64,000 bases of DNA from Choristoneura fumiferana (GCF_025370935.1 NC_133491.1:7447336-7511335); one strand, 5' to 3'; positions 46,075-57,826 are shown, counted from the first letter of the stretch. Made by a program: numbers and translations. The notes: generated by a model not told the origin, from the letters alone.

Positions 46075-46190
46075 ATTTACCTTCGCAGATTTCGTAATAA
46101 TATAGTGACAATATATAATTCATATTATTTAATATAAATTTCATAAAAGTAGTATGTTATCCTTTTTTTTAGTTATCCTTTGTCCTAACT

Positions 46191-46424
46191 AACTATCCTA
46201 AAAGGGAAATGTGAAAGTGAGTATATTTGTTTGTTTGTTACGCTTGCACTAAGTCGATCGTTGTGAAATTTAGTACAGAGGTAGCTTGAGACCTTGAGAA
46301 GGGCATAGGATAATTGTTATCCCGGAAAATTGTATACTGCCCGCGGGGCATGTGTGGGCTGTATGGGGGGGAAATGTTCGTTGTTGAAATCGCGAGGCGA
46401 GCAACATCTAGCAAGCAACATTCA
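46191..46424 (+). mobile_element. Helitron-like/unclassified repeat, copy 2
   Basis: ATGTGAAAGTGAGTATATTT, CGATCGTTGTGAAATTTAGT, GAGAAGGGCATAGGATAA, ATCCCGGAAAATTG, CCCGCGGGGCATG and an end at CATCTAGCA follow the order seen at 17757 and 48452. Non-coding. Confidence 0.7.
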
Positions 46425-46429
46425 GTTCA

Positions 46430-48020
46430 TAAAGGTGCTGGTTTAAATAGGTAACTACCTGGGCAAAGTTAGGAATAAATTACACGCTTGACAATAACCT
46501 TGGGTATTAAATCATGCATAATTCTGAGATAGCTTTAATGACATGACTACTAAAAACTGAGAGCTTTACAATCACCTCTGTTTCTTTAAAATGTACCTAA
46601 GGGTCGTTAATCAGTGCTATTATATTCTACGGGAGCAGCGTGTTAAATCCAATGCGTCCATCATAAATAAGACAGAAATACATACACTTGAAAAGCATTA
46701 TATATAATCAAAATCTAAACTTTTGTATAAGCGGTGTCAAATCATCGGGCTGTTTACACTCACAGATTTAATAAAAAAATTATACCCTCTGTCGATTTTA
46801 AATCTTTAACTAAAAATTACTGCTTTCTAGCACTTGCTCTAAGCTCAGCTGCGGATGGACATGGTGAAACTATAAGGGTTCTGTAGGACAACGGAACTCT
46901 AAAAAGACTGTCAAAAATTAAGAAATTTAGGTGGAAATTAACATAAAAATGCCCGTAGGTGACTTTTTAATGTCAGTGTGATATTTATTAGAACGCTTTC
47001 CGATCAACTAATCCAACTATATTCTGCCTGTCCTCGTGGAGACATTTCTAATTACTAGACTAAATGTTTACGACATGGTCGATATCCTATTAGTAAAAAG
47101 GTGGACTAACTTGTAAATCCGTGGTATAAATCCCGTAACGAATGACTAAGCAATCCGATTAATGATTGTCTATTACCTAGTACCGCTCTAGAGCTATCTA
47201 GGGGTTTTTACATATCTACTTTCAAACGATACACATGCATATCAATTCAAACTGTTCTTAACCTTTCTGCCTGCAGGAATAGACGCAGAAGACACAGCTT
47301 ACATAACAGATTCAGCACTTAGTTTTGATAGCTGCTAAGTATATTCACCTACCAGCCGTATCTCTTTATTTCCCGTACCAACTTACATAATCAGCACTGG
47401 CAGGGTCTAAATTATAATACTTATCCTAAATTAATGTCTTGTCGTTTCGGCGGCCACTGGCGGAGGCTCGATCACTCGGCTCGAGCGAGCGCACTCCTCG
47501 CTTCGTTCGTCGTCAGACCTTATTTCCCGTAACCTAAATTGACAGTAAAAGTAACCAATTACATTACCGAAATCTATTCACTTCACCAGAGTCAAGACTT
47601 GAGTACTTTACCCGCAACTTGTTATGTCCCTTATCAAAGTTATCAATAGCTCGTTAGCCCCCCTAGCCCCTCTGTAATTAGGTATCCACTTATCAATTTC
47701 CACGTATTTCTAATTAAAACCTTAAGCATTAAGTACTTACGCGTCTTTCTTCAAAGCCTATCTAAAACAAAGGGAACAAACAAAAACAAATATCAGACGA
47801 ATTTTCGACATTAGTCATCATACCTACTGCTTTCTCCTCAAAGAGGGAAAATACACAGTTATTATTTTTAACAGGTTTTTCGCACGCATACATTCTCCAC
47901 ATCCATGACAATTAAGTCGACACTTCGAAAGTCTTTAGTTTTGACAGACAGATTGAAAAAAGATAAAGCGTATCAAACTTATGTAACGTGTTTAATTTTT
48001 GTTCAACTTTCATCGCGTGT
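46430..48020. other. Non-coding stretch
   Basis: AT-rich. A GC-rich patch at about 47450-47515 (GGCTCGAGCGAGCGCACTCC) lacks a supported frame. Confidence 0.4.
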
Positions 48021-48029
48021 TACTCGACC

Positions 48030-48163
48030 ATCACTCGGTAACGCATTAGTGCTATAAGTAATAACTCGTTGTTTTGTATATGGCGATTGGTGTGTGTTCT
48101 AACACATTACCGTGCGTGTCACGTCCTCTCCAATCGTAAAACAGTCTTATTCGACATGCCTAG
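48030..48163 (+). other. Weak first-exon candidate ending ATGCCTAG|GTAAGTG
   Basis: After leader-like sequence (GTATATGGCGATTGG, near 48077), ATG at 48156 is followed by five bases and a consensus donor (GTAAGTG, 48164). The layout, a start codon just before a strong donor, resembles the candidate at 39252 and could be an alternative promoter of the same or another gene. No downstream exon is visible. Confidence 0.25.
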
Positions 48164-48451
48164 GTAAGTGATATAACAGCCGCGCTTAAGTCTAGTTTTG
48201 TACTTTACTCATTTTATTTCGGTGTTCGTGTAATTAATAGTCGTTTACTGGTTGCCAGGATTACGATTTGTAAAAGTTAATGAAAAAGAAAACTACTCTT
48301 GTACCTGTCGTATTTTTGGACGATCCAATGTCTGCTGATTTCGATTCGATAATTCTCGGGCGGGCAACTTTTAACTGCAGGGTACTAGTAATTTTATGTA
48401 CTTGAGAATTTCATACTGCACTGATTGTGCATACCTAGTTCCTAATCCATC

Positions 48452-48666
48452 CATACTAATATTATAAATGCGAAAGTGTGTTTGTGTGTTTGTCCGTCTT
48501 TCACGCCGTAACGGAGCGACAGATCGACGTGATTTTGGCATAGAGATAGTTTATGGGCCCGAGAATGACATAGGCTACTTTTTATCCCGGAAAAATGCAC
48601 AGTTCCCGAGGGAACAGCGCGCGATAACCGAATACCATGCGGGCGGAGCCGCGGGCAAAAGCTATT
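48452..48666 (+). mobile_element. Helitron-like/unclassified repeat, copy 3 (best preserved)
   Basis: Starts CCATACTAATATTATAAATG and GCGAAAGTGTG, then GATTTTGGCATAGAGATAG, ACATAGGCTACTTTTTATCC, CGGAAAAATGCACAGTTCCC, and ends GCGGGCGGAGCCGCGGGCAA-AAGCTATT. I recall this as one of the most abundant lepidopteran repeats. GCGGGC...GCCGCGGGC can form a terminal hairpin. Confidence 0.75.
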
Positions 48667-48926
48667 AACATATTACATAATATATAACATAAATTTATAT
48701 TTTTTTTCTAACTTATAACTTGAAGCAAATCAAGGGCCCCATGATAAAATTTGCTACAGGCCCGCGCTGACATAATCCGGCTCTGGCAATATTTCGTTTG
48801 TCAAGAAATCCTTATTGGGCTACCGGGAGTGGTTGAAAAGACGAACCTTGATATATACATACTAATAAATAGCTATCGTGAGTAGAGTGTAAAAGTTCTC
48901 GCTTGTGCGTTGTCGAATAGTGCTTC

Positions 48927-49056
48927 GGGCCTGTACTACGAAGTGCAAAATTCGAACTTCGTATCTCGCCGTCCCGCTGACGCTTATATTATTTAATACG
49001 AGAGTGAGAGGGACGGTACGATACGAACTTCGATTTTCGAATTTCGTGGTAGCCCC
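48927..49056. mobile_element. Foldback MITE (family A), best-preserved copy
   Basis: GGGCCTGTACTACGAAGTGC and TTCGAACTTCGTATCTCGCC pair with GGTACGATACGAACTTCG and TTTCGTGGTAGCCCC. The loop GACGCTTATATTATTTAATA is the family centre. ~130 bp, non-coding. Confidence 0.9.
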
Positions 49057-49369
49057 CGTGTTTCGTAATCACAGCAGCCAGACAATGTATAAATTTAGTT
49101 CTGCGATGCGAATTATCTTGAGTCCAAAATTATTTACACGCTGTATAAACTACTAGTTTAGAGACGTAGATTTTTCCCATAGCAAATTGCTTCCTCTTAT
49201 TTTTTTATAACTTGATAGGAAATCGATTAGCGACATGTCACTATCGTGAAAGCTATCACTATCAAGTCATTACGGTTTGTTAGGCACGTCATTTCGGGCA
49301 AACCAGACGACAATGACAACCTATCGACAAGTGAACTTACCAGCATATCTCACTATATGTTTTAGGGTT

Positions 49370-50340
49370 CCATAGTAGAAATGGCTATAGTAGGGGAGCC
49401 CAAGAGGGGATTTTGCGGTTTACTCAAGCGCGTCAGAAAACTATATAGGGAGAATCCTTGCACTCTGAAATGTAGCCCCATCATATATGAACCGTTAACA
49501 TAGTAGTGCCTTGAGGGTAGCCGATCAGATTAGTAAAAAAAAAAATCAACCCTTACAACAACTCGAGCGCCTCAGATTAAGACAAGGTACGTTAATTATA
49601 TAGAGAAAAGTGTACATTTCAATAATCTGACGATTTGAGTGTGACATAAAAAAATGGGAGTCACAAAGTTGTAGAAAAAGTCTCCTCGAAATATTCAAGA
49701 ATCATGATTCGTTTTTTAAGAAAATCCTTAAAAAATATAATCTGACGATTTTATCAAGGCAAAGTAGCTAAAACCATCAATAAAGACTGGAGCGTACAAG
49801 GCCCTATTTCACCAACGTGTCAATTGTCAGTGACATAATATACTTATGTCAGTGATTTGTATCTAAATTTAATGTCAATTATGTTGTGAAACATAAATTA
49901 TTTTTCCTAGTCGACATTTATTTGTAAATTTGTCGGTAAATCGGTTACGTCCAAATCGTCAGTCATTTGAATAGGATTTTTTTTTGGGTTCACTTAACAT
50001 TTCCTCTGAATATCTGACATGCTCGTATAACTTTTTTTTCTACCCCTCTTTACGGCAATCCCCACCAACCAACCCGTCATATAATAGGTACCTCTCGGTT
50101 ATCAGATGGACGTAGGGCCCTACGTAGAGTATGGACTCTATGAACGTCTGATGCGCTCGAGTATTTCCATGTGACTGTTTCTTTTTAAATTTGTAAAACA
50201 TGCTCTCCCCCAACTAAAAGGGCATACGTAACATAAACTTTTTTTCGTTTTTGTACCTAATCTTCACAATCTAATAAGTAGGTCCTTATGACGGTTTAGT
50301 AACGATTTAGCATACAAGCCTCCCCTACTACTATAAAGGC
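49370..50340. repeat. ~1 kb unclassified repeat with complementary ends
   Basis: The left end AGGGTTCCATAGTAG / CTATAGTAGGGGAGCCC is partly complementary to the right end CCTCCCCTACTACTATAAAG. The interior contains the words AATCTGACGATT (49630, 49740) and CCAAATCGTCAG (49952), also in inverted relation. No open frame. It looks like a degenerate foldback or composite element. Confidence 0.5.
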
Positions 50341-50374
50341 ACCCTCATAGTTTTGCTATTGCTATTATTTTATA

Positions 50375-50427
50375 TACTGAGAGACGGAACGACACGAACT
50401 TCGATTTTCGAATTTCGTAGTAGCCCC
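50375..50427. mobile_element. Foldback MITE (family A), half copy
   Basis: TATACTGAGAGACGGAACGA then CACGAACTTCGATTTTCGAA and TTTCGTAGTAGCCCC equal the right half of the copy at 48927. The left half is missing. Confidence 0.8.
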
Positions 50428-50639
50428 GCTGGAGCCTTGCATGGGCGCGAGCGTAACTAGCCTAGACAGATTCGTCGGCGAAATAATAAGTGTGTATTTT
50501 AATTAATGTGTAGAGTAGAGATAGAGTCAAACTCCACTCCTCCCTCTCCTTCTTTGGATATTTGCTAAATTTCACCCCAGTCGTATATAAGTAATTTAAA
50601 AAAGAAGAGTATCACAGCCCCGTAAAGTTAAATTTAAGA

Positions 50640-50985
50640 TGGAATATTTGCCGCATATAAGTGCGTTATCCTATTCCGCACATCCGACACACACTTGGCG
50701 TTTTCTTTCTCTATAATGTATCGCTTCCTGCGCACTTCCGCGGTCGCATGAGTCGCCGAACAATCCGTCGCTAGGCAGCAATTAGTGGGCTTTTTGCCGA
50801 GCAGGTTTACTGTTAGTGCGTCCAGGGCGCTTGCCTTACAAGGAGACTCGTCCCGGTCTACAAGAATGCGTCAATATTGTGCCGCGTTCCGCATGATGCT
50901 CGGTCAACCTAGCGGCTACTTTCTAGTTCTAGTTAGTCCATTGATGTTCCGACTTGTTTTATTAGGCAAATTCTATATTTAATTC
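50640..50985. other. GC-richer stretch of unknown nature
   Basis: Contains CATATAAGTGCG (50654), TCCGCGGTCGCATGAG and a plus-strand frame at 50785-50982 (65 codons) with no recognisable domain. It could be a promoter/leader or an old repeat. I do not call a gene. Confidence 0.2.
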
Positions 50986-51239
50986 AAAGCCAGTTTGCTT
51001 TGTAATCACCGCTCTTTTAAACGGCATCCGCCTTTGACAAACATGTACTAAGATTATGTTATGTTGACGATTTAGTTTATTTGGCCAACTGACACGCCTT
51101 GTTAACAAGCACTTAAGTGTAGGAGCCGCGCCTAAAAGATTTTAGCTGTTGTGAGCATGTGAAGAGTACCGTTAAATGATCCAGTTGAGGTTATCAATAA
51201 GCTAATAAATTATTATGTACTAGAAACTAGAACCAACTA

Positions 51240-51350
51240 AAGGATAACTAAGGGATAAGTCCGCCTTTGTACAAGTATCTTAAAGTTTGTCAGATGTATT
51301 TTGTTAATTTTCTTTTGTACAATAAAGAGTTTACATACATACATACATAC
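51240..51350 (+). mobile_element. LINE 3' end fragment with (CATA)n tail
   Basis: AAGGGATAAGTCCGCCTTTG, AAGTATCTTAAAGTTTGTCA, GTACAATAAAGAGTTT, then CATACATACATACATAC. Same 3' end as the minus-strand fragment at 33070-33230. 5'-truncated, non-coding. Confidence 0.8.
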
Positions 51351-51639
51351 CAACTAAATCGTGATCCGTTGTTGGGACCTTTACACAGAAAAAGTCATGG
51401 TGATTTTGCATTGTTTGATTAGGAAATTCGCTATGAAACTTGGTGTGAACGTTCTAATGGTTCATGATTCAAATGGTTCGCGTAAGGAAAGGCGCTTAAA
51501 GAACAGTTTGCGTGCACTGATTTGATTTGTATCGTGAAGTAGATCATATTCAGCTCATAGTCATCGCCCAAACACAATCGTACTTTTTCTCGTCATACTC
51601 TAAGACTCGAATAATTTTCTGCCTTTGACTTCGGTACTA

Positions 51640-51915
51640 GGCAATCATAACAATCATCATCTACATTTTAAATGTTTTTTTAGTGGGTCTCACGGAATGG
51701 AATGGAATGGAATTCGATTCGAATCGAAAGACGTCCACTGTTCAACAAAAGGCTCCTCTTTAGAACGCTACAATGAACGACAACTCGCTACTTGCATTCA
51801 CCGGTTGCCTGCAACTCTGACGATGTGGTCAGTCCGGGTAACTAAATTGGTGGACTAGGTAGTTCACGTCAACGCGTCGTCTTCGGGTTCGTGGTCGCCT
51901 ACTTTGTATCTCTCA
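51640..51915 (+). repeat. Interspersed repeat D, copy 1
   Basis: CATCATCTACATTTT, AAGACGTCCACTGTTCAACA, AAAGGCTCCTCTTTAGAACG, GAACGACAACTCGCTAC, GCATTCACCGGTTGCC, CGTCTTCGGGTTCGTGGTCG. The copy at 52022 has the same order. I recall this as a common lepidopteran repeat, perhaps a LINE 3' end. Confidence 0.75.
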
Positions 51916-52021
51916 ACAGATATTCCCACGGGATCAGGCAGGATGATATCTCGAAATTTCAACCGCTCTGGGTTCAGAGTTTGGAAATTTGGAACAGTTT
52001 AATTTTAAACGCCAATGAATA

Positions 52022-52205
52022 GCACGACTCATCATCCTCATTAGCCAGAAGACGTCCACTGATGAACTAAGGACTCCCCCTTAGAACGACAACTCGCCAG
52101 TTATATCCACCGGTCACCCGTAATTGTCACGATGTCGTCTCGTCAGCCCTAGTGGAGGCCTGTCAACGCTTCGTCTTCGAGTTTGCGGTCGCTACTCGCG
52201 ATATT
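52022..52205 (+). repeat. Interspersed repeat D, copy 2
   Basis: CGACTCATCATCCTCATTAG, AAGACGTCCACTGATGAACT, CCCCCTTAGAACGACAACTC, ATCCACCGGTCACCCG, CACGATGTCGTCTCGTCAG, GCTTCGTCTTCGAGTTTGCG. About 110 bp after copy 1, same strand. Confidence 0.75.
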
Positions 52206-52540
52206 TTTTCCCCCAACGGTAATCTGTTACCTCGACTACTACGTTGTAATTTTCGCAAATTTCCATGGAAATTTAGTGGAATCCCGCAATTTCAATTCAA
52301 CTGCTGGATTGCGAAACCACAGGTAAAGTCTGCTCTTACTAGTATTATTTATAATGCTGGCAGACTACAGGATAAACACCCTGTGAATTTCTGTGGTGCC
52401 CATTGGTCGTTTAACGATGTGACGCCGCGCACGTCGTCACGTATGAGCGATGGGTGCGCGTGCGCGGCCTGTCGCCGGACGCAGACCATTAGGGCGGCGC
52501 GGGGTGGTTCTACTAATAGGGTACGAACTAACTAATTCAT

Positions 52541-52648
52541 GTACAGTCAAGTGCAAAGATATCGACACGGCCAAAGTTACAAAAATATGAATACACGACC
52601 TAATGTTAAGTGCACAAAGTGTAGGTATAAATATGCACTTGACTGTAC
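52541..52648. mobile_element. Tc1/mariner-like MITE (TA-CAGTCAAGTGCA)
   Basis: TACAGTCAAGTGCAAAGATA and ATATGCACTTGACTGTA form inverted ends of a ~107-bp element with TA at both sides. Confidence 0.85.
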
Positions 52649-52778
52649 AGTCACCAGCACCAATATCTGACACAACTAAGCGTGCATAATATCTGCTATG
52701 ATCTTATTACTAGGGCCGGTAGAACGTGTCAGATATTTTCGCACGCTCCACTGCGGCAGATTAATGCAGGTGAGTGTA
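52646..52778. mobile_element. Tc1/mariner-like MITE (TA-CAGTCACC), abutting the previous one
   Basis: It begins at the TA that ends the previous element: TACAGTCACCAGCACCAATA, TCTGACACAAC. It ends CGTGTCAGATATTTTCGCAC ... TTAATGCAGGTGAGTGTA. Inverted ends are imperfect but readable. Confidence 0.7.
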
Positions 52779-52789
52779 CCAGGGAGCCT

Positions 52790-52885
52790 TTCACTATGAT
52801 TTCCTTGACAAAAGTATGGGATGTCAATATGATATTAGTAGTTAGCAAAAAGATTCCACCCATCATTCAGTTTGTTCGACTGTAG
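52790..52885. mobile_element. Partial MITE related to the copy at 61631
   Basis: TCCTTGACAAAAGTATGGGA, TGTCAATATGATATTAGTAG, TTCCACCCATCATTCAGTTT and GTTCGACTGTA match the right two-thirds of 61631-61763 (CAAATGTATGGGATGTCAAC ... TTCAGTTTCCTTGACTGTA). Confidence 0.7.
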
Positions 52886-53199
52886 ACCATCCATCAACTG
52901 ACGTAATTTTATGAGCTGTGTATGAACTGTGTACGAATTTTGTCAATACATAGATATTTTTTTGTAATATCAATCGACTAAGTAACTTTATATTAGTTTC
53001 AAAGCAACAAATAATTTCATTTTGCAGTTAATTGGATGTCGTCTCGTGATCATGGCGCATGCTACTGTGCCGAAATATCGAGCTGCTCTAAAATCAAGGT
53101 ACGCAGAACAAAACCCGAATTTAAATTTTCATAAAATTGGAAATTAATCTGGTTTTCTGAAATAACATGTTTTTGTATCAAAGTCACTTTTAATTCGAA

Positions 53200-53300
53200 G
53201 AACTAGCTTATCGCGTACCTGCAGTGGGAGAAAAACTATCCTATATGTCCTTTACAGGTCTCAAATCTCCATCCTTCTCAAATGATCTATCTGAAATCTG
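53200..53300 (-). mobile_element. Helitron-like/unclassified repeat, inverted fragment
   Basis: On the minus strand GGAGATTTGAGACCTGTAAA, GGACATATAGGATAGTTTTT resembles the 'GGAGATAG...ACATAGG' core of the repeats at 46191 and 48452. This removes an apparent splice acceptor (CTTTACAG) from consideration. Confidence 0.5.
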
Positions 53301-55560
53301 TAGAACTACCCAGAAGCGGCGAAATGAGCTTCTTGTCCTTATACGAGACGCCGCAGGCGCGGGCGCAACTTGGTAAAACGTATACTGATGGATCGCCTAG
53401 GATTCCGCTTTTTATGCGTCCTGACGCCAGCGTGATTGGACTGAACTAGAAATAATGATTTATTCTGCTCGAGTCAGTTCAAAGAATTCGAAAAAGAAGC
53501 TTTAATATGAAAATGAAACATGTTGATAATTTGTTCTATGTTAGAGAAGTAATTGCAAAAAATATGTCTAGTTGTCTAGTCATTGATTATTATAGTAGCG
53601 GGCGAGGTGCCTTAGTGTATAAACAAAACAAGACTCAGTTGTTAAAAACAATCTAGGTATATTTTGAGCACGTCGCTCGGCGAGGCTTATGAAAAATCTC
53701 AATGAAGACGCCAAACGTGCCAACAAGCAAGATTCTCTTATTAAATACAATAAGTGTCTACTTATACTTTTAAGAGCGTTGCAGATGCCGTGCCTATGAA
53801 AAATCTCAAGCAACACACAATTCTACTTTTAATCCTGCAACTAAAACTCATATCATTCGACTATTGCATTACACCTAGTTTGTGGAAAGTACCTACCAAG
53901 TAGCGCTGTGCGTCAATTAACTAGGCAAACTGCAGTTGATATGCGAAATGAGAGCAATTCGAGCTGTATGTGAAATTAAACTGCCCGTTGCAGTTCCTGC
54001 CTGGTCAGTGACCTACGTCTCGATAAAACGAAAAACACCTAGATTTACCGTGGTTTGTAAAGCAAGTAGGTAAGTAAATATATCCTAGTGTTAGTAAACT
54101 TGCGAGAAAGGTGCCCAAAACTCGTTATCCACATCCACTTTAATTCATTTCCGCGGTTTCAACCTTAACTGTTGAAATAAGCTACGCTGGCGAAGATGTC
54201 TCAATGCACCTTTTAAGGCAAATCATATTATGTTTATTAATAGTATCGAAGATTTACAACTTTCTTTTTAAAGATTCATCTTAATCCGTTCATTAATCAC
54301 CATAAATAAAATATGTAAAAAAAGGTTATTTATGGTTCCGACTATCTATTTGGCGACCGTAAATCAACTGCGGCGCCTGCTAGTCGAGTTTTTAGAAGGT
54401 AAATAGTGAACTATAAATGTCCACACCTACTTAATGCATTAATTTGCTTTATTATTTCAGTCGGATTGTTGCATTATAAATGAGCATTTCGCATGATTGG
54501 GAACAATTTTTGGCTAACGGCCATGAATCGTCGGATAAGCTTACGTCCTCCCACGATTTAGAAAGTAATAAGTAGCTAATTAAGATTAGATAGGCATCTC
54601 CTCGTAAATTGTCTACCCAAGTAGCCATAACTGGATTTTATTAGACACTGAGCTTGAATCTGTGCAATTTTTATCGCAGAAATCCATTATAAAATATTTA
54701 GCTGCAAGCAAAAATCACAAATCACTAAAGTCAAACATTTATCTAAGGCACCCATGTTTTAGCTTGTTCGGACCTCATTATCTAAATATTTAAGAACTGG
54801 AATAGGTACCTACTTTATTTGACCGCCAACCGGATACAAATCATACAAAACCTTTGCCACGGCCAAAGGCATTTACCGCACTTCTCTCGCTTCCAGTGTC
54901 CGATAAATACAAAATGGCAGCGTAAAATGCATAAAGTTACTGCGTATTGTCTCAATTACCTATCGATTATCAAGCGGATGCAATATTACGGTACGTTTGC
55001 TCTGTTCTGTACCTATACGGAAACAATTTATAGTAGAATGTATACGGCCAAAGTAAGCACGGCGTCAAATGGTGATATTATTTTAAAGATTAACGGAGGA
55101 CGGATGCAAATGTACCATCCTTTTGTATAAAATGCGTATAGTAATGTACTTATCGTTGGAATAATTATACACAGTGATAATATGTAACTAATATTTTTTT
55201 AGTAGGTACCTTTAATGTTTGCGTGTTTTGTTGCCTGGGGATTCCCTGTAGGCTGTAGCAAATTCCCAGAAAGTCATGGTACAGTAATAATGTTAATTAG
55301 TTAAAAACTATTAAAACAGTTTTTATCGCGTGAATTGTAACTAAATTAAAAGTTATTTTACATTAAATTCTTAATGACCATGGGTTCTGATATGAGTTAG
55401 GTTTAACATATTACTAAAACATAATGGTTTTGATTCTTGTTTTCTGCTGGCCTGATTGCTGAGCTGACCTTATGAGCCCCACTGCTGCTGGCCTGCCTTA
55501 CTCATGTCCAAGAGGAGTTTAGGAAACCCTATCTCACATTTGTACCGTACCTTCTGTTTT
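53300..55560. other. Non-coding stretch
   Basis: A plus-strand frame of 103 codons at 54819-55130 has no recognisable domain and is judged chance. No element ends seen. Confidence 0.4.
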
Positions 55561-55569
55561 GCAACTCAA

Positions 55570-55830
55570 CGATGAGAGGATGGATGAGGAATAGCCGGGA
55601 GGTATTTCCCGGGAGCACCCCCTAATGAGGATCGAGCTGTGAGGGAGGCGTATAATGGACGGCCAGGTCACCTGCCCCAGTTGGAAGACGCCCAGTAGGA
55701 TGGCCTAGATACCAAGGTCGAGAAAGATATTAGAGAGAAGTTATTGGAAGTGGCGAGACGTGGCCCAGTGCAGAGTGGCGTTCTTTAGAGTCGAAGACCA
55801 AGGTCCAACCGTTGAGCCATAGTAGTAAGT
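55570..55830 (+). pseudogene. RTE-like LINE polymerase C-terminal fragment
   Basis: In one frame RAVREAYNGRPGH (about 55627-55665) and, after a frame change, APVGRP plus WRDVAQCRVAFF are the usual last motifs of RTE-like polymerases (AYNGRPGHRPVGRPR..W ... AQDR..W). GAGCCATAGTAGTAAG then resembles the 3' tail. It is disrupted by frameshifts and stops, with no catalytic part. The GC-rich island contrasts with its flanks. Confidence 0.65.
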
Positions 55831-56712
55831 TTTCTGCATCTGAGCCAGCTATTCTTTTCAGAGTGTCAGAGGGTCACCTAGTCTTATTTCATCATGTTTA
55901 ACTGCGCTCGGTCTTTCCCCGTTGTCATGAAGCTGTCCAGACCAATGCAACAAAGAGCGGCTCCAATTTTTAACAGCGTTTATTAAATTCTTGCATTGTG
56001 CGCAGCGTACCGCTTTCAAATCGATTCAAATCTTGCAAGTTTCATCGAAAGTTGGTACGGATAGGATACAGGAAACAAAGCCAGTGTAATCAACAAAAAA
56101 AAATATATTAAAAACGAAAATTTGAATAAAAACGTCAGCGAAGCTCCTCTGGTGACGGCGGTATTAAGATGTTCCAAAATATACGAACTTTTTTCGCGAA
56201 ATGTCATCGACATTTTTTTACTGTAAAGAGAAAATTGTGAACGTAATGTAAGACTTTTGTGTCCGAGTGCACTGATTTGTGTCAGAGTCGTGCGCTCGTG
56301 CGTGCATTTCTCAAATTGACCAATTCTCGCGATCGTTCCTTCTGTTATTGTGCTGTCGTTATCGACTGTTATTGTTATTTCTTATTGCCACAATAATGCC
56401 ACACAATTTAAAAATTTAATGATCCAGTGGCAAATGTTGTATACTCTTTTGTTATGCCAAGTAGATTGGTTTGATTGCGCAACGCTATCTATTGTGATCT
56501 CGAGAAAGTTGACGGACGATTTGCGACTGTAAGGAGTAATTATCAATCAAAATAGGTCTTTAAGATATCAGAGAGCAATCAATTACTGATGTTTAGATGT
56601 ATTTATATCAATGTTACTCACAAAAAAAACTGAGCTAGAGGCGATTTCAAAATCGGTTCCATTATGTAACTAAAGTTAGTTTTATTTTAAATAGATAATG
56701 TCTCGAAAGTAC

Positions 56713-56850
56713 CTACTGGTAAAGTCAAAGTCAAAATATCTCTATTCAATTAAGGCTATACCAAGCATTTATGTCTTATGTCAAAAAATCTACCACCGAC
56801 TCGGAAAAACTCTGTTGAGAAGAACACGCCAAGAAAAGCAACGAGGATTT
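56713..56850 (-). mobile_element. LINE 3' end fragment with (GACTTT)n tail
   Basis: On the minus strand: CTTTTCTTGGCGTGTTCTTC, CAACAGAGTTTTTCCGAGTC, GGTGGTAGATTTTTTGACAT, TTGAATAGAGATATTTTGAC, TTTGACTTT. I recall this as the 3' end of a common lepidopteran LINE. 5'-truncated. Confidence 0.65.
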
Positions 56851-57826
56851 TTTTTTAACAATGTTATTTAACAACTTACGTCAGAAGTATTTGACACAAC
56901 TACATTTTTAATACAATAAATCCGCTATTTTGAAATAAGGGATCGTCAATCGTCGGATCGGATTTAGTAAAGTACCAATGCTCTCTTATTATCTTTTTGT
57001 AGAGACGACAGTTTTTAATTAGTATTTCGTTAACGCCAATCACATCTCGCATAATACGTCAATAAATACGTTAGCACTCGTTCAAATTACAAAGGCAGCG
57101 AATGTTAATCGTCAAAAACACCTACGTGCAATAAAGTTCGTGCCTCAGGCAAACAGAAGCGAGGTGAAACTGCGGCACCACCAGCGTAACTTGACCCATC
57201 ATAGGCGCGCTACCTGTTCAACCCGACGTTGCTTTTTATTTAGCCTTTTGTGGTTCCTATAGTCTCCGTGGTTGAAGTTAAACTGGTGGTAGTGATAGAA
57301 AGTGGCGACATCGCCATATCAAGCGAGCGGTCCCCGGTGCAGCTCCATATTAAATATGATATTTAATAATCGTTTCACGGGATAACTCAAACTATAAACT
57401 CAGTTATAGCTTGTTAAATTGGTGAATTAATAACAAAAGCTCTGTGCGGTAAATTGAATGTAATCACGCAGTGCGATTATTATCTTTGGTGACGACGGCG
57501 CGACTTCATAATTGAAATGAAAGTATGCTGCACGAGTCGTAAATTTTGAATTAATTTATACCCCTGAGGAACATGGGAAATGGGTTTCAATATTAATGTG
57601 TGAGTTTGTATTGTAATAGTTAAACATACATAATTTCCGGGGACAGGATTGTAACACAGCAAACAAACTGATCAAAGCCTACAACTCAAAATAAAATAGA
57701 GTCCACTTAAGTTTCATCGGTAAATCAAAATACTTCATATCCCGATCAAACGTAGAATTTTGTTCAAATAGGTGAGTGATTTTTTATCTAAATTTTACCT
57801 ACGAAAACTTATGCAAACTATAGGTA
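56851..57826. other. Non-coding stretch
   Basis: No supported gene or element end. Confidence 0.45.

Noticed and set aside
53028..53099. Exon-like segment TTTTGCAG | ... AAATCAAG|GTACGC
   Set aside because: It has both splice sites, but I recall the core GGCGCATGCTACTGTGCCGA from lepidopteran interspersed repeats, it opens with no usable coding context, and it is followed by repeat fragments.
53255..53380. Open frame after CTTTACAG (LKSPSFSNDLSEICRTTQ...)
   Set aside because: The acceptor and start of the frame belong to an inverted fragment of the 46191/48452 repeat.
54819..55130. 103-codon plus-strand frame
   Set aside because: No domain, no codon bias I can see, no leader or splice context; consistent with chance.
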